Positions 34,778 to 43,376 of a DNA stretch of 64,000 bases are shown piece after piece (the stretch's first letter is position 1; each line of letters begins with the position of its first letter). This stretch comes from Oscillospiraceae bacterium (GTDB lineage Bacteria; Bacillota; Clostridia; Oscillospirales; Oscillospiraceae). The notes beneath the pieces were generated by a model, which worked only from the letters and a program-made list of their open reading frames with translations, did no database searches and was not told where the DNA came from. Where the stretch lies: the NCBI GenBank assembly GCA_017935145.1, contig JAGBIE010000026.1, positions 1 to 64,000 on the forward strand, read 5' to 3'. A program made the translations under genes and the position numbers.

Positions 34778-35914
34778 TTAGTCTAGATATTCCTCGTAAG
34801 GACTAAATGCCTTAACTGCGCTTTCATACTGTTGAAAAACATTTGTCTCAACACGCATTACCGAGCGATACTTTTCGACCAATTCGTCAAAATTTGGTGT
34901 TTCAATTTTGATAAATGCATTCGCCAACGATTGAATCAAACCGAATTTTTTCTGTTCGCTCTTGTTAGGAAAAGACAATGTTATAAATCCATCAGCGCAC
35001 TCAATCAATTCAGCAGTACCAAGAGTTTTGTGTATGATGGGCGTGCCGCTTTGTATCAGATTAGCAAAAATTGCTTTTGCCTCATCTAATAATGCGACAT
35101 TCTGCTCTGCCGTGCATACTGCTTCATATAATTCCTTTGCCTTTAATTTACGTTCAAGGTACAAGCGTTTTGCGGATGCGCTCGAGTCTTTAATGGGAAT
35201 ACCATCATACAACCCGTAGCGCTTGGCACAAAAAATAATATCAACCAAAAGGATATGAAGATTTTCATCCTTGTGCATCAACTCTTTGCTTTCAAAGCGT
35301 GTTTTATGTGTTTCTGTGAGGGTCAGGTATTTCTTCATCTGCTCGACAATCTCATCACAAAATCTATGAAATATCTCTAATTTAAAGTCATTATATGTTC
35401 CCCAATCATCATAAAACTCCACACAATCAGCCAGGTATTTTGCCTCTGTCGCTTTGTAGTAGTAATAGGTGTTAGGGTCATAGAACCAAAGAAGAGCCAT
35501 TGCCGAACGTTGCGTATTGATATAAAGATGGCTGGTCGGGAAATACTTTTGAAGGAGCTCATCTGTATCGTTAAGAAATCTCTTAATTTTCTCTTGTCGA
35601 GCGCTCAGATTTCCACCATCATCGGCATATAGGTTTGCAAACATGGCGCGAACTCTCTCAGGTTCTTTCCTAGCATATTCAACAAGCGCATAGAAAGGTT
35701 GTTGTTGATTGCTGTCAATAAGATTGGCAGATGCATTCCACGCACGATAGAGCATTTTCGCAAACTCATCCTCAGGAACATTTAAATCAAAAGCTTCCTG
35801 AAATTTCTGAACAGCAACCCACTTATAACTCTCATTAGGTTCTGGTTTTTGATTTAACCACTCAAACTTTTCTATGTAGTGTTCAAATACCTTATATAGA
35901 TTCTTGACATTCAT
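34778..35914 (-). CDS. hypothetical protein with McrB-N-like and SH3-like (CarD-type) regions
   Basis: 378 residues, not recognised as a named family. The first ~200 residues (YKWVAVQKFQEAF, ERVRAMFANLY, INTQRSAMALLWFYDP, TYYYYKATEAKYL) resemble, by pattern, the N-terminal domain found in some McrB-like restriction proteins, but no AAA+ GTPase domain follows. About 245-285 is helical and charged. Residues about 287-335 (GTPIIHKTLGTAELIECADG then FITLSFPN) look like a small beta-barrel of the HKxFGxG type. A+T-rich: 21 G/C in the 60 bases 34861-34920 against 30 in 36781-36840. Starts in TAATG overlap with the upstream zinc-ribbon gene and has AAGGAGG. An accessory or defence role is possible but unproven. 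Confidence 0.6.
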   Translation of the reverse strand: MNVKNLYKVFEHYIEKFEWLNQKPEPNESYKWVAVQKFQEAFDLNVPEDEFAKMLYRAWNASANLIDSNQQQPFYALVEYARKEPERVRAMFANLYADDGGNLSARQEKIKRFLNDTDELLQKYFPTSHLYINTQRSAMALLWFYDPNTYYYYKATEAKYLADCVEFYDDWGTYNDFKLEIFHRFCDEIVEQMKKYLTLTETHKTRFESKELMHKDENLHILLVDIIFCAKRYGLYDGIPIKDSSASAKRLYLERKLKAKELYEAVCTAEQNVALLDEAKAIFANLIQSGTPIIHKTLGTAELIECADGFITLSFPNKSEQKKFGLIQSLANAFIKIETPNFDELVEKYRSVMRVETNVFQQYESAVKAFSPYEEYLD

Positions 35915-36105
35915 TAAGGTTTACCTCCTTGGCACATAGGGCATTTTCTCTGCCAAATATCTGTTCCATTAGATTTGTAGTGGTGTCCACAATTCAAACA
36001 CTCCATAACATAAAACCACTGATTGTTGTCTGTCCCCATTTCTTGAGTACATCCATTATTTCTTTGATTGTTTCTATTTACATATCCGGCAATTGTTGTC
36101 TTCAT
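35914..36105 (-). CDS. small zinc-ribbon protein
   Basis: 63 residues with CLNC (36-39) and CPMC (55-58), a CxxC-x15-CxxC zinc ribbon. The flanks look strongly constrained: TIAGYVNRNNQRN, GTDNNQWFYV and NGTDIWQRKCP. Shine-Dalgarno AGAGGAG is upstream. It is the first gene of a two-gene unit, sharing a TAATG junction with the 378-residue protein, so the two are translated in a coupled way. Binding of DNA, RNA or the partner protein through the ribbon is a reasonable guess only. Confidence 0.65.
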   Translation of the reverse strand: MKTTIAGYVNRNNQRNNGCTQEMGTDNNQWFYVMECLNCGHHYKSNGTDIWQRKCPMCQGGKP

Positions 36106-36182
36106 AATATGATTCTCCTCTCGTTCCTACAACTTTCATCCTCAGTACTAAATATACCACATAAATTCATTTCCGGAAAGCA

Positions 36183-36219
36183 AAACCTCTCTTCGTCTTT
36201 TAGGCGGAGGGAGGTTTTT
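36183..36219 (+). terminator. terminator-like hairpin ahead of the eut operon
   Basis: 15-bp stem (four G-T pairs) from AAACCTCTCTTCGTC to GGCGGAGGGAGGTTT, loop TTTTA, and TTTTTG, 50 bases before the eutG ATG. Firmicutes eut operons are often controlled by EutV antitermination at such terminators. I did not find the paired hexaloop hairpins or a clear promoter here. Confidence 0.6.
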
Positions 36220-36269
36220 GTATGGAATTTTGCATTTTTGGGAAATACTACTGCAAAAGGTGGTGGCGT

Positions 36270-37343
36270 ATGGGAACGATTTCACTGACAACCAAGATTT
36301 ATTTTGGCAAAGGCGCGGTGGCGCGATTGCGCGATTTGGGTGCAAAACGGATTTTTTTGGTGACGGATGCCTTTTTCTTCCAAAACGGCATAGCGAAAGA
36401 GATTTTGCATGCCGTAGGTGGCGAGGGAAAAATCTTCCATGGGGTACTCCCCGACCCTTCTGTATCCTTGGTAGCGGAGGGGAGCAAAATGGCGCAGGAG
36501 TTTGCCCCCGATATGCTCCTTGCCCTAGGCGGTGGTAGCAGTATGGACTGCGCCAAGGGGATTCTACTTTCTCTACCACAGAGACCTGTTTTTGTTGCCG
36601 TGCCTACCACATCGGGCACGGGAAGTGAGGTTACGGCTTTTTCCATCCTCACTCACGAGGGGGTCAAACACCCGCTCATCGACCCCACGCTCCGTCCTGA
36701 CTATGCCATTTTGGATGACGACCTACTCCAAAATCTGCCTCCGAAACTCATTGCCGAGGCGGGCATGGATGCCCTGACTCACTGCATGGAGGCGGTGGTA
36801 TCCAAAGAGGGAGATTTATACTCTCAAGCCCTCGCTGTTACGGCGGCGGAGACCCTTATGGAGCTTCTCCCCCGCTCCTTTGACGGAGACAAAAGCGTGC
36901 GGGGAAACATCCATTTGGCGGCCACATTGGCGGGGATTTCCTTTGACCATGCGGGTTTGGGGGTACTCCACGCGGTGATTCACGCTTTGGGTGGGGCATT
37001 TCACATTCCTCACGGGCGCTTGGGTGGGGTGCTTCTGCCCCATGTGATGGTGCTGAATGAAAAAGTTTCCCTCCATCAATATGCCCGTGTTGCCCGCGCC
37101 TGTGGCATGGAGGGTGCGTGGGAGAAAACGGCTGTGCGGAATCTGCGTGGGGCGATTTGCCGATTGAGAAAGCATCTGGGACTGCCATCGACTCTACGGG
37201 AGGCGGGCATTGAGTCCAAGGAGTTGGAAGAACGGATGGAAGAAATTGTATCGGCTGCGGAACAGGATGCCTGTCTTTTAGGAAACCCCCGTTCCGTATC
37301 CCGTGAGGAGATGCGGAAACTGTTGCGGGAGGCCATGGGATGA
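36270..37343 (+). CDS. eutG: iron-containing alcohol dehydrogenase, EutG-like
   Basis: Reduces acetaldehyde to ethanol with NADH, recycling NAD+ in the microcompartment. 357 residues of the type III ADH family: LALGGGSSMDCAKG binds the cofactor, TTSGTGSEVT follows, and metal ligands lie in EAGMDALTHCMEA and HAVIHALGGAFHIPHG. The ATG at 36270 has AAAGGTGG upstream; a reading from 36222 is less likely. First gene of the operon and overlaps eutA by ATGA. Confidence 0.88.
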   Translation: MGTISLTTKIYFGKGAVARLRDLGAKRIFLVTDAFFFQNGIAKEILHAVGGEGKIFHGVLPDPSVSLVAEGSKMAQEFAPDMLLALGGGSSMDCAKGILLSLPQRPVFVAVPTTSGTGSEVTAFSILTHEGVKHPLIDPTLRPDYAILDDDLLQNLPPKLIAEAGMDALTHCMEAVVSKEGDLYSQALAVTAAETLMELLPRSFDGDKSVRGNIHLAATLAGISFDHAGLGVLHAVIHALGGAFHIPHGRLGGVLLPHVMVLNEKVSLHQYARVARACGMEGAWEKTAVRNLRGAICRLRKHLGLPSTLREAGIESKELEERMEEIVSAAEQDACLLGNPRSVSREEMRKLLREAMG

Positions 37344-38704
37344 CGGACGAAACGCTCCTTTCCGTGGGCATTGATTTGGGGACAAGTACCACCCAGTTGG
37401 TGTTTTCGCGACTGCATGTAAAGAATCGGGCGGCGGCATTTACCATTCCACAGATGGAAATTGCAGAAAAGGAGATTCTTTACAAAAGTGACATCCATTT
37501 TACGCCCCTACTGGATGACAGCACCATCCACGGCAGTGGCGTGCGGGAGATTGTGGCGGAGGAATATCGCAAGGCGGGGATTTCCCTTGCCGATGTAGAC
37601 ACAGGGGCGGTGATTATCACGGGAGAGACCGCCCGCAAGGAGAACGCGGAGGCAGTTTTGGCGGAACTTTCCTCCTTTGCGGGGGATTTTGTGGTTGCCA
37701 CGGCAGGGCCGCACTTGGAGAGCATTCTGGCGGGAAAAGGGTCGGGAGCGGAAGAATATTCCCGCGAGCACCGCTGTACCCTACTGCATTTTGACATCGG
37801 CGGTGGCACCACCAACATGGTGTTATACCAAAATGGTGAAATCTACTCCACAGGCTGTCTTAACATCGGTGGCCGGCTGGTAAAAGTGAATGACGGGGTG
37901 ATTGTCTACATTTCCCCTGTGCTGGATGGGCTCACAGATTTGCAGGTGGGGCAAAAGGTCACAGAAGCGGAACTTTTGCCCCTGTGTAAAACTTTGGTGA
38001 ACGCTTTAGAGGATATGGTCATTGGCGCGGGAGAGACCATTCCCCTATCCCTCCGCACCACAGCGCTTATGAAATTGCCGGAAAAAATCGATGTTTTGTC
38101 CTTTTCCGGTGGGGTGGCGGATTTCATCTACACAGACAGCCAAGAAGATGCGTTTCGGTACGGGGATATTGGTGTGCTTTTGGGGAGAACCATTGCCAAA
38201 AGTCGGCTCTATTCCGCCAAAACCATCCGCCCCACGGAGACCATCCGTGCCACGGTGGTAGGGGCGGGTAGCCATTCCACGCAACTTTCCGGCTCGACCA
38301 TTTCCTATGATGGTGTGGAATTTCCCCTGAAAAACCTGCCTGTTTTGGCGCTCAGCGAGGAAGAACAAAGTCATTTGAGCGATGCCATCCGTAAAAAACG
38401 GGCTTGGTTTTCATCCCCACCTGCCATTTTCTTTCCCGGGTGGAAAAATCCATCCTTTGAGCAGATTTCCCATGTAGCGGAGGAGATTTTAGCATCGGCA
38501 GGAGACATGTCTCCCTTGGTGATTGCTGTGGGCGCGGACATGGGAAAAGCCTTGGGGCAAGCCCTTGTGGCACGGGGGCAAAAAGGACTTGTGTGCGTGG
38601 ATTCTTTATCTATGGGGAGTGGCGCATATTTGGACATTGGTCCGCCTGTGGCAGGCGGTGCGGTGCTTCCCGTTGTGATTAAAACCCTTATCTTTGAAAA
38701 ATGA
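37340..38704 (+). CDS. eutA: ethanolamine ammonia-lyase reactivating factor EutA
   Basis: ATP-dependent chaperone that removes damaged cobalamin from EutBC. 454 residues with an actin/Hsp70-type ATPase fold: VGIDLGTSTTQLVFSRL near the N-terminus, LLHFDIGGGTTNMVLY and the later VIAVGADMGKALGQAL. Coupled to eutG upstream and eutB downstream. Confidence 0.93.
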   Translation: MTDETLLSVGIDLGTSTTQLVFSRLHVKNRAAAFTIPQMEIAEKEILYKSDIHFTPLLDDSTIHGSGVREIVAEEYRKAGISLADVDTGAVIITGETARKENAEAVLAELSSFAGDFVVATAGPHLESILAGKGSGAEEYSREHRCTLLHFDIGGGTTNMVLYQNGEIYSTGCLNIGGRLVKVNDGVIVYISPVLDGLTDLQVGQKVTEAELLPLCKTLVNALEDMVIGAGETIPLSLRTTALMKLPEKIDVLSFSGGVADFIYTDSQEDAFRYGDIGVLLGRTIAKSRLYSAKTIRPTETIRATVVGAGSHSTQLSGSTISYDGVEFPLKNLPVLALSEEEQSHLSDAIRKKRAWFSSPPAIFFPGWKNPSFEQISHVAEEILASAGDMSPLVIAVGADMGKALGQALVARGQKGLVCVDSLSMGSGAYLDIGPPVAGGAVLPVVIKTLIFEK

Positions 38705-38714
38705 GGTGCTTTCA

Positions 38715-40094
38715 TTGTTGTTAAAAACTGCCCTTCACGGCAAGGTGTATGCCTTTGGGGATGTGAAGGATGTTTTGGCCAAGGCCAACGAAGAAAAATC
38801 AGGTGATATTTTAGCAGGCGTTGCCGCAGAAAGTGCGGAAGAACGCATCGCCGCCAAGGTGGTATTGGGGCATTTGACCCTCCACGATTTGCGGGAGAAT
38901 CCCGTAGTCCCCTATGAGGAAGATGAGGTCACCCGCATCATCCAAGACGATGTGAACGAGTCCATTTATCGTGAGGTGCAGAGTTGGCCAGTTCTCCGTC
39001 TGCGGGAGTGGATTTTATCGGAGAACACCACAGGCGAAGAGATTCGCCGAATGAGTCGAGGGCTTACCGCGGAGATGGTGGCGGCGGTGGCAAAACTCAT
39101 GAGCAATACAGACCTAATTTACGCCGCCAAGAAAATCCGTGTGACAGCCCACTGCAACACCACCATCGGCTTGCCAAACACTCTCTCCTGCCGTCTGCAA
39201 CCCAACCACACCACCGATGACCCCGATGGCATTTTGGCATCCTTAGCCGAGGGCCTCAGTTACGGCGCAGGGGATGCGGTGTTGGGGCTCAACCCCGTCA
39301 TTGACAGTGTGGAGAGTGTTTCGCGGGTGCTCAGGCGCTTTGACGAGATGAAACAGCGCTGGCGCATCCCCACCCAGACCTGCGTGCTGGCTCATGTGAC
39401 CACCCAAATGAAGGCCATCCGTCAAGGGATGCCTGCGGACCTGATTTTCCAGTCCATCGCAGGCAGTCAAAAGGCCAATGAGGCCTTTGGTATTGACGGC
39501 AATCTGATGGCAGAGGCACGGGACTTGGCACTGAAAGAGGGCACGGCCACGGGCCCCAATGTCATGTATTTTGAAACGGGACAGGGCTCAGAGCTATCCT
39601 CTGAGGGACACCACGGAGCGGATCAGGTGACCATGGAGGCACGCTGTTACGGCTTTGCCAAGCGCTATGAGCCGTTCTTGGTGAACACGGTGGTGGGCTT
39701 CATCGGGCCGGAGTATCTCTACGATGCCCGTCAGGTAATTCGAGCTGGCTTGGAGGACCACTTTATGGGGAAACTTTCGGGCATTCCCATGGGCTGTGAT
39801 GCCTGCTACACCAATCACATGAAGGCAGACCAGAACGATATTGAAAATCTCATGGTACTGCTCACGGCGGCGGGATGTAACTACTTTATGGGCATCCCCC
39901 ACGGAGACGATATCATGCTCAACTATGAAACCACGGGCTTCCACGATACTGCCGCCATGCGGGAGATTTTCTCTCTCACCGCCATTCCCGAATTTCAAAA
40001 ATGGCTGGAAGATATGGGCTTTGTGGAAAATGGTCGCCTGACCAAAAAAGCAGGCGATGGCTCTTGGCTACTGGAGGAGGTGCGACATGGATAA
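38715..40094 (+). CDS. eutB: ethanolamine ammonia-lyase large subunit
   Basis: Catalytic subunit of the adenosylcobalamin enzyme that splits ethanolamine to acetaldehyde and ammonia. About 459 residues, close to the 453 of E. coli EutB. Segments NPVVPYEEDEVTRIIQDDVN, TAHCNTTIGLPNTLSCRLQP, FETGQGSELSSEGHHGADQV and NHMKADQNDIENLM are highly conserved. No ATG fits the start: TTG at 38715 has GAGGTG six bases upstream, so translation likely begins there (MLLKTALHGKVYAF). Confidence 0.95.
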   Translation: MLLKTALHGKVYAFGDVKDVLAKANEEKSGDILAGVAAESAEERIAAKVVLGHLTLHDLRENPVVPYEEDEVTRIIQDDVNESIYREVQSWPVLRLREWILSENTTGEEIRRMSRGLTAEMVAAVAKLMSNTDLIYAAKKIRVTAHCNTTIGLPNTLSCRLQPNHTTDDPDGILASLAEGLSYGAGDAVLGLNPVIDSVESVSRVLRRFDEMKQRWRIPTQTCVLAHVTTQMKAIRQGMPADLIFQSIAGSQKANEAFGIDGNLMAEARDLALKEGTATGPNVMYFETGQGSELSSEGHHGADQVTMEARCYGFAKRYEPFLVNTVVGFIGPEYLYDARQVIRAGLEDHFMGKLSGIPMGCDACYTNHMKADQNDIENLMVLLTAAGCNYFMGIPHGDDIMLNYETTGFHDTAAMREIFSLTAIPEFQKWLEDMGFVENGRLTKKAGDGSWLLEEVRHG

Positions 40095-40959
40095 AACGGA
40101 ACTGCGCTCCTTAGTGGAGGAATTATTGCGGGATTTACAGCCCTCTGCGAAACCATCTGCGCCCAATAAGGAAGTGCGGGAAAATTTCCACGATGGCATT
40201 TTGCCGGACATTACGGCGGAGGATTTGCGAGAGCAATATCTGGTGGCAGACCCCCACAATAAAGATGCCTTTATGGCGCTCAAGCGCAAGACTCCTGCCC
40301 GTGTGGGCGTGGGTCGGGCGGGGGCGCGATACCGCACCACCACCATGCTCCGTTTCCGCGCCGACCACGCCGCGGCGCAGGACAGCGTATTTTCCTTGGT
40401 GGGGGAGAATTTCTACAAGGACAACCATTTCCCCTTTGTCAAGACCATGTGCAAGGACAAGGATGAATATCTCACCCGCCCCGATTTGGGAAGGCGTTTC
40501 TCTCCTGAAAGCCAAAGCATCATCCGTAACCTCTACCCTACCCCGCCCAAGATTCTCTTGGTCATTGGGGATGGGCTATCCTCCGCAGCGGTGGAAGCCA
40601 ATGCCGTGGACTGCATGAAAGCCATCCGCCAAGGGCTTGGGAGCATACCGCTGGGAGAAACCCTCTTTGTGCAGTTTTGCCGTGTGGGTGCCAGTGACCA
40701 TTTGGGTGAAATTACAGGGGCGGAAATCGTTTGCATGCTGGTAGGTGAACGACCGGGGCTGGTGACGGCAGAATCCATGTCCTGCTATATCACTTATAAG
40801 CCCTATCCCGGTATTCCCGAATCCAAACGCACGGTTATCTCCAACATCCATCGGCAAGGTACACCTGCGGTGGAAGCGGGAGCGCACATTGCAACGCTTC
40901 TTCTCACCATGCTGGAGAAAAAAGCATCGGGCATCGATTTGGGGAGGATGCAGGAATGA
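40087..40959 (+). CDS. eutC: ethanolamine ammonia-lyase small subunit
   Basis: Partner of EutB in the lyase, helps bind adenosylcobalamin. 290 residues with RVGVGRAGARYRTTTMLRFR, LLVIGDGLSSAAVEANA, GERPGLVTAESMSCYITYKP and a C-terminal NIHRQGTPAVEAGAHIA. The ATG at 40087 follows GGAGGAGG and lies inside the eutB end. In other species the N-terminal part serves as a targeting signal to the shell; here residues 1-40 are similarly helical and then disordered. Confidence 0.95.
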   Translation: MDKTELRSLVEELLRDLQPSAKPSAPNKEVRENFHDGILPDITAEDLREQYLVADPHNKDAFMALKRKTPARVGVGRAGARYRTTTMLRFRADHAAAQDSVFSLVGENFYKDNHFPFVKTMCKDKDEYLTRPDLGRRFSPESQSIIRNLYPTPPKILLVIGDGLSSAAVEANAVDCMKAIRQGLGSIPLGETLFVQFCRVGASDHLGEITGAEIVCMLVGERPGLVTAESMSCYITYKPYPGIPESKRTVISNIHRQGTPAVEAGAHIATLLLTMLEKKASGIDLGRMQE

Positions 40960-41606
40960 AGGGCGATAAAATCCCCGTGAATGTTCTCTGCACCCAAGTG
41001 CTGGCAAACCTCTCCCCTTCTTTGCAGAAAGAATTGAAACTTCCCCAAGGACACAGTGCAGTGGCGTTTTTATCCACCGATTGTGACGATGCCACCTATC
41101 TTGCCTTGGATGAGGCCACCAAGGCCGCTCAAGTGGAGGTGGTCTACGGCAGGAGTTTATATGCGGGAGCGAAAAATGCATCCACCGCCTTGGCGGGGGA
41201 AGTCATTGGGGTGCTTTCGGGTCCTAATCCCGCACAGGTGGAAAGCGGACTCCGTGCGGCAACACGCTTTTTAGAGCAGGATGGGGCATTCCGTTCCGCC
41301 AATGACACGGACGATGTGGTGTATCTGGCTCACTGCGTTTCCCGCACGGGAACTTACCTTTCCCGCATGGCAAATGTAGCCGAGGGGGTCGCCCTTGCTT
41401 ACTTGATTGCCCCGCCTGTGGAGGCCATGATGGGTTTAGACGCGGCACTGAAAGCGGCGGATGTGGAACTGGCACTGTTTTTTCCGCCACCCAGTGAGAC
41501 CAACTTTGCAGGAGGTCTGCTCAGTGGAAGTCAAAGCGCCTGCATGGCCGCCTGCGAAGCCTTCTCTCGAGCGGTAGAGCGGGTGGCCGCAAATCCCAAG
41601 GTGTAG
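40956..41606 (+). CDS. eutL: microcompartment shell protein EutL
   Basis: Trimeric shell protein with two BMC domains in one chain, giving a gated pore. 216 residues with MKGDKIPVNVLCTQVLANLS, TDCDDATYLALDEATKAA, VEVVYGRSLYAGAKNAS and GEVIGVLSGPNPAQVESGL. Ends FSRAVERVAANPKV. Coupled to eutC (ATGA). Confidence 0.94.
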   Translation: MKGDKIPVNVLCTQVLANLSPSLQKELKLPQGHSAVAFLSTDCDDATYLALDEATKAAQVEVVYGRSLYAGAKNASTALAGEVIGVLSGPNPAQVESGLRAATRFLEQDGAFRSANDTDDVVYLAHCVSRTGTYLSRMANVAEGVALAYLIAPPVEAMMGLDAALKAADVELALFFPPPSETNFAGGLLSGSQSACMAACEAFSRAVERVAANPKV

Positions 41607-41619
41607 AAAGGAGCAGAAT

Positions 41620-43056
41620 ATGGAACTGGGTCGAGATTTAAAATCCCGTCAGGAAGTGCGGGAATTGGTGGAAAAATCCAGTAAAGCCCAAGAAATTCTC
41701 CGCAAAAAATCCCAAGCAGAAATTGACCGCATCATAAAAGCCATTGCCGATTGTGGCGTTGCCCACGCGGAAGAACTGGCTCGTCTCGCCCAAGAGGAAA
41801 CCGGTTTTGGTAATGTAAAGGACAAGATTCAAAAGAACCTCTTTGCCTCTAAAACGGTGTACGAGGCCATCCGTGACCAAAAAACCATTGGGATTTTGCA
41901 CAAGGATACAGAACGAAAAGTCTGGGACGTGGGTGTGCCCGTGGGCGTGGTGGCGGGGATTGCTCCCTCCACAAACCCCACATCCACGGTATTGTATAAG
42001 TCCCTTATCGCACTGAAAGGGGGAAACACCATTGTGTTTTCTCCCCATCCTGGGGCGGCAAAATGCACCTTAAAAACCGTGGAGTACCTCATGGAGGCGG
42101 CGGAACAGGCGGGCTGTCCTGCGGGGGCGGTGAGTTGTATCACCATTCCCACCATGGATGCCATTGAGGAACTGATGAAACATCCGCAGGTGAAACTGAT
42201 TCTCGCCACAGGGGGCGAAGCCATGGTGCGGGCGGCGTATTCATCGGGCAAGCCCGCCATTGGTGTGGGTGCAGGCAACGGGCCTGCGTATTTGCACCCC
42301 AGTTGTCATCTAAAAGATGCAATCGAGAAAATTTTCCGCAGTAAAACCTTTGATAACGGCACCATTTGCGCCTCGGAGCAGAGCATTATCTACCACAAAA
42401 ACATGGAAAAGGAAGTCTTTTCCGCCATAGAAGCCCAAGGTGGCTGTGTATTGGAGGGGGAAGAGGCGGAAAAACTATCCCGATGGATTTTGCGCTGTAA
42501 CGGCACCATGAACCCGAAAATTGTGGGCAAAACTGCCTCAGAAATTGCCAAAATGGCTTCTTTGGGCGAAAAAGCCCAAAAGGCCAAGGTGCTTTTGGCG
42601 CGGGAGGACATGGTGGGCGATGAACATCCTTTCTCGCGGGAAAAACTCTGCCCCATTTTGGCGCTCTATGCGGTGGAGAATGAGGAAGAAGCCCTGCGCC
42701 TTAGTTGCGAGATTTTGTACCATGAGGGCAGTGGACACACCTTCGCCATCCATGCAGAGGATGGTAGCGTGGTGGAAAAATTTGCCCTTCAAGTGCCTGT
42801 CAGCCGATTTTTGGTGAACACCCCCTCCGCTTTGGGGGGCATTGGGGCATCCACAGGGCTGTTCCCTGCGCTGACCTTGGGCTGTGGCGCTGTGGGTGGC
42901 AGTTCCTCTTCCAACAACATTGGGCCTTTGGATCTCATTAACATCCGCCGTGTGGCGTGGGATACGGAGAAGCAAGTTCCCAAAGAACATGTCGCATCGG
43001 TAGATGAAGAACTCATTGAGAAAATCACGGAAAAAATTTTGGAAAAATTCAGATAG
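41620..43056 (+). CDS. eutE: CoA-acylating acetaldehyde dehydrogenase (EutE-like)
   Basis: Oxidises acetaldehyde to acetyl-CoA with NAD+. 478 residues, aldehyde dehydrogenase fold. The catalytic cysteine is in NGTICASEQS, the cofactor region in SPHPGAAKCTLKTVEYL and GVGAGNGPAYL, and the C-terminus has LGCGAVGGSSSSNNIGPLDL. The helical N-terminus (ELGRDLKSRQEVRELVEKSS) resembles the targeting helices of EutE/PduP. Shine-Dalgarno AAAGGAG is upstream. With EutG it forms the NAD+/NADH cycle of the compartment. Confidence 0.94.
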   Translation: MELGRDLKSRQEVRELVEKSSKAQEILRKKSQAEIDRIIKAIADCGVAHAEELARLAQEETGFGNVKDKIQKNLFASKTVYEAIRDQKTIGILHKDTERKVWDVGVPVGVVAGIAPSTNPTSTVLYKSLIALKGGNTIVFSPHPGAAKCTLKTVEYLMEAAEQAGCPAGAVSCITIPTMDAIEELMKHPQVKLILATGGEAMVRAAYSSGKPAIGVGAGNGPAYLHPSCHLKDAIEKIFRSKTFDNGTICASEQSIIYHKNMEKEVFSAIEAQGGCVLEGEEAEKLSRWILRCNGTMNPKIVGKTASEIAKMASLGEKAQKAKVLLAREDMVGDEHPFSREKLCPILALYAVENEEEALRLSCEILYHEGSGHTFAIHAEDGSVVEKFALQVPVSRFLVNTPSALGGIGASTGLFPALTLGCGAVGGSSSSNNIGPLDLINIRRVAWDTEKQVPKEHVASVDEELIEKITEKILEKFR

Positions 43057-43070
43057 GAGTGTAAGAAAAT

Positions 43071-43373
43071 ATGGCAAACACAAATGCATTGGGCATGATT
43101 GAAACCCGCGGACTGGTGGGCGCAATTGAGGCGGCGGATGCCATGGTAAAATCCGCCAATGTGCAACTGGTTGGCAAGGAACAGGTTGGTGGCGGTTTGG
43201 TGACCGTGATGGTACGGGGCGATGTGGGCGCGGTAAAATCCGCCACCGATGCAGGCGCTGCCGCAGCGGAAAAAGTGGGAGAACTGGTTTCCGTCCATGT
43301 GATTCCCCGTCCCCACGCAGAGGTGGATAATATTCTGCCCAAGGGCATTGCCGATGCCCACAAGACCGAATAA
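43071..43373 (+). CDS. eutM: BMC shell hexamer protein, EutM-like
   Basis: Main hexagonal shell tile of the microcompartment, 100 residues, one BMC domain: [40 protein letters not shown] and [20 protein letters not shown], followed by [15 protein letters not shown]. Shine-Dalgarno AGGAGTG. It is the only single-domain BMC shell gene in the operon; no EutS or EutK is seen. Confidence 0.95.
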   Translation: MANTNALGMIETRGLVGAIEAADAMVKSANVQLVGKEQVGGGLVTVMVRGDVGAVKSATDAGAAAAEKVGELVSVHVIPRPHAEVDNILPKGIADAHKTE

Positions 43374-43376
43374 TCT

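Noticed and set aside
36106-36200. EutV (ANTAR) dual-hexaloop hairpins
   Set aside because: No pair of hairpins with the expected six-base loops could be drawn with confidence.
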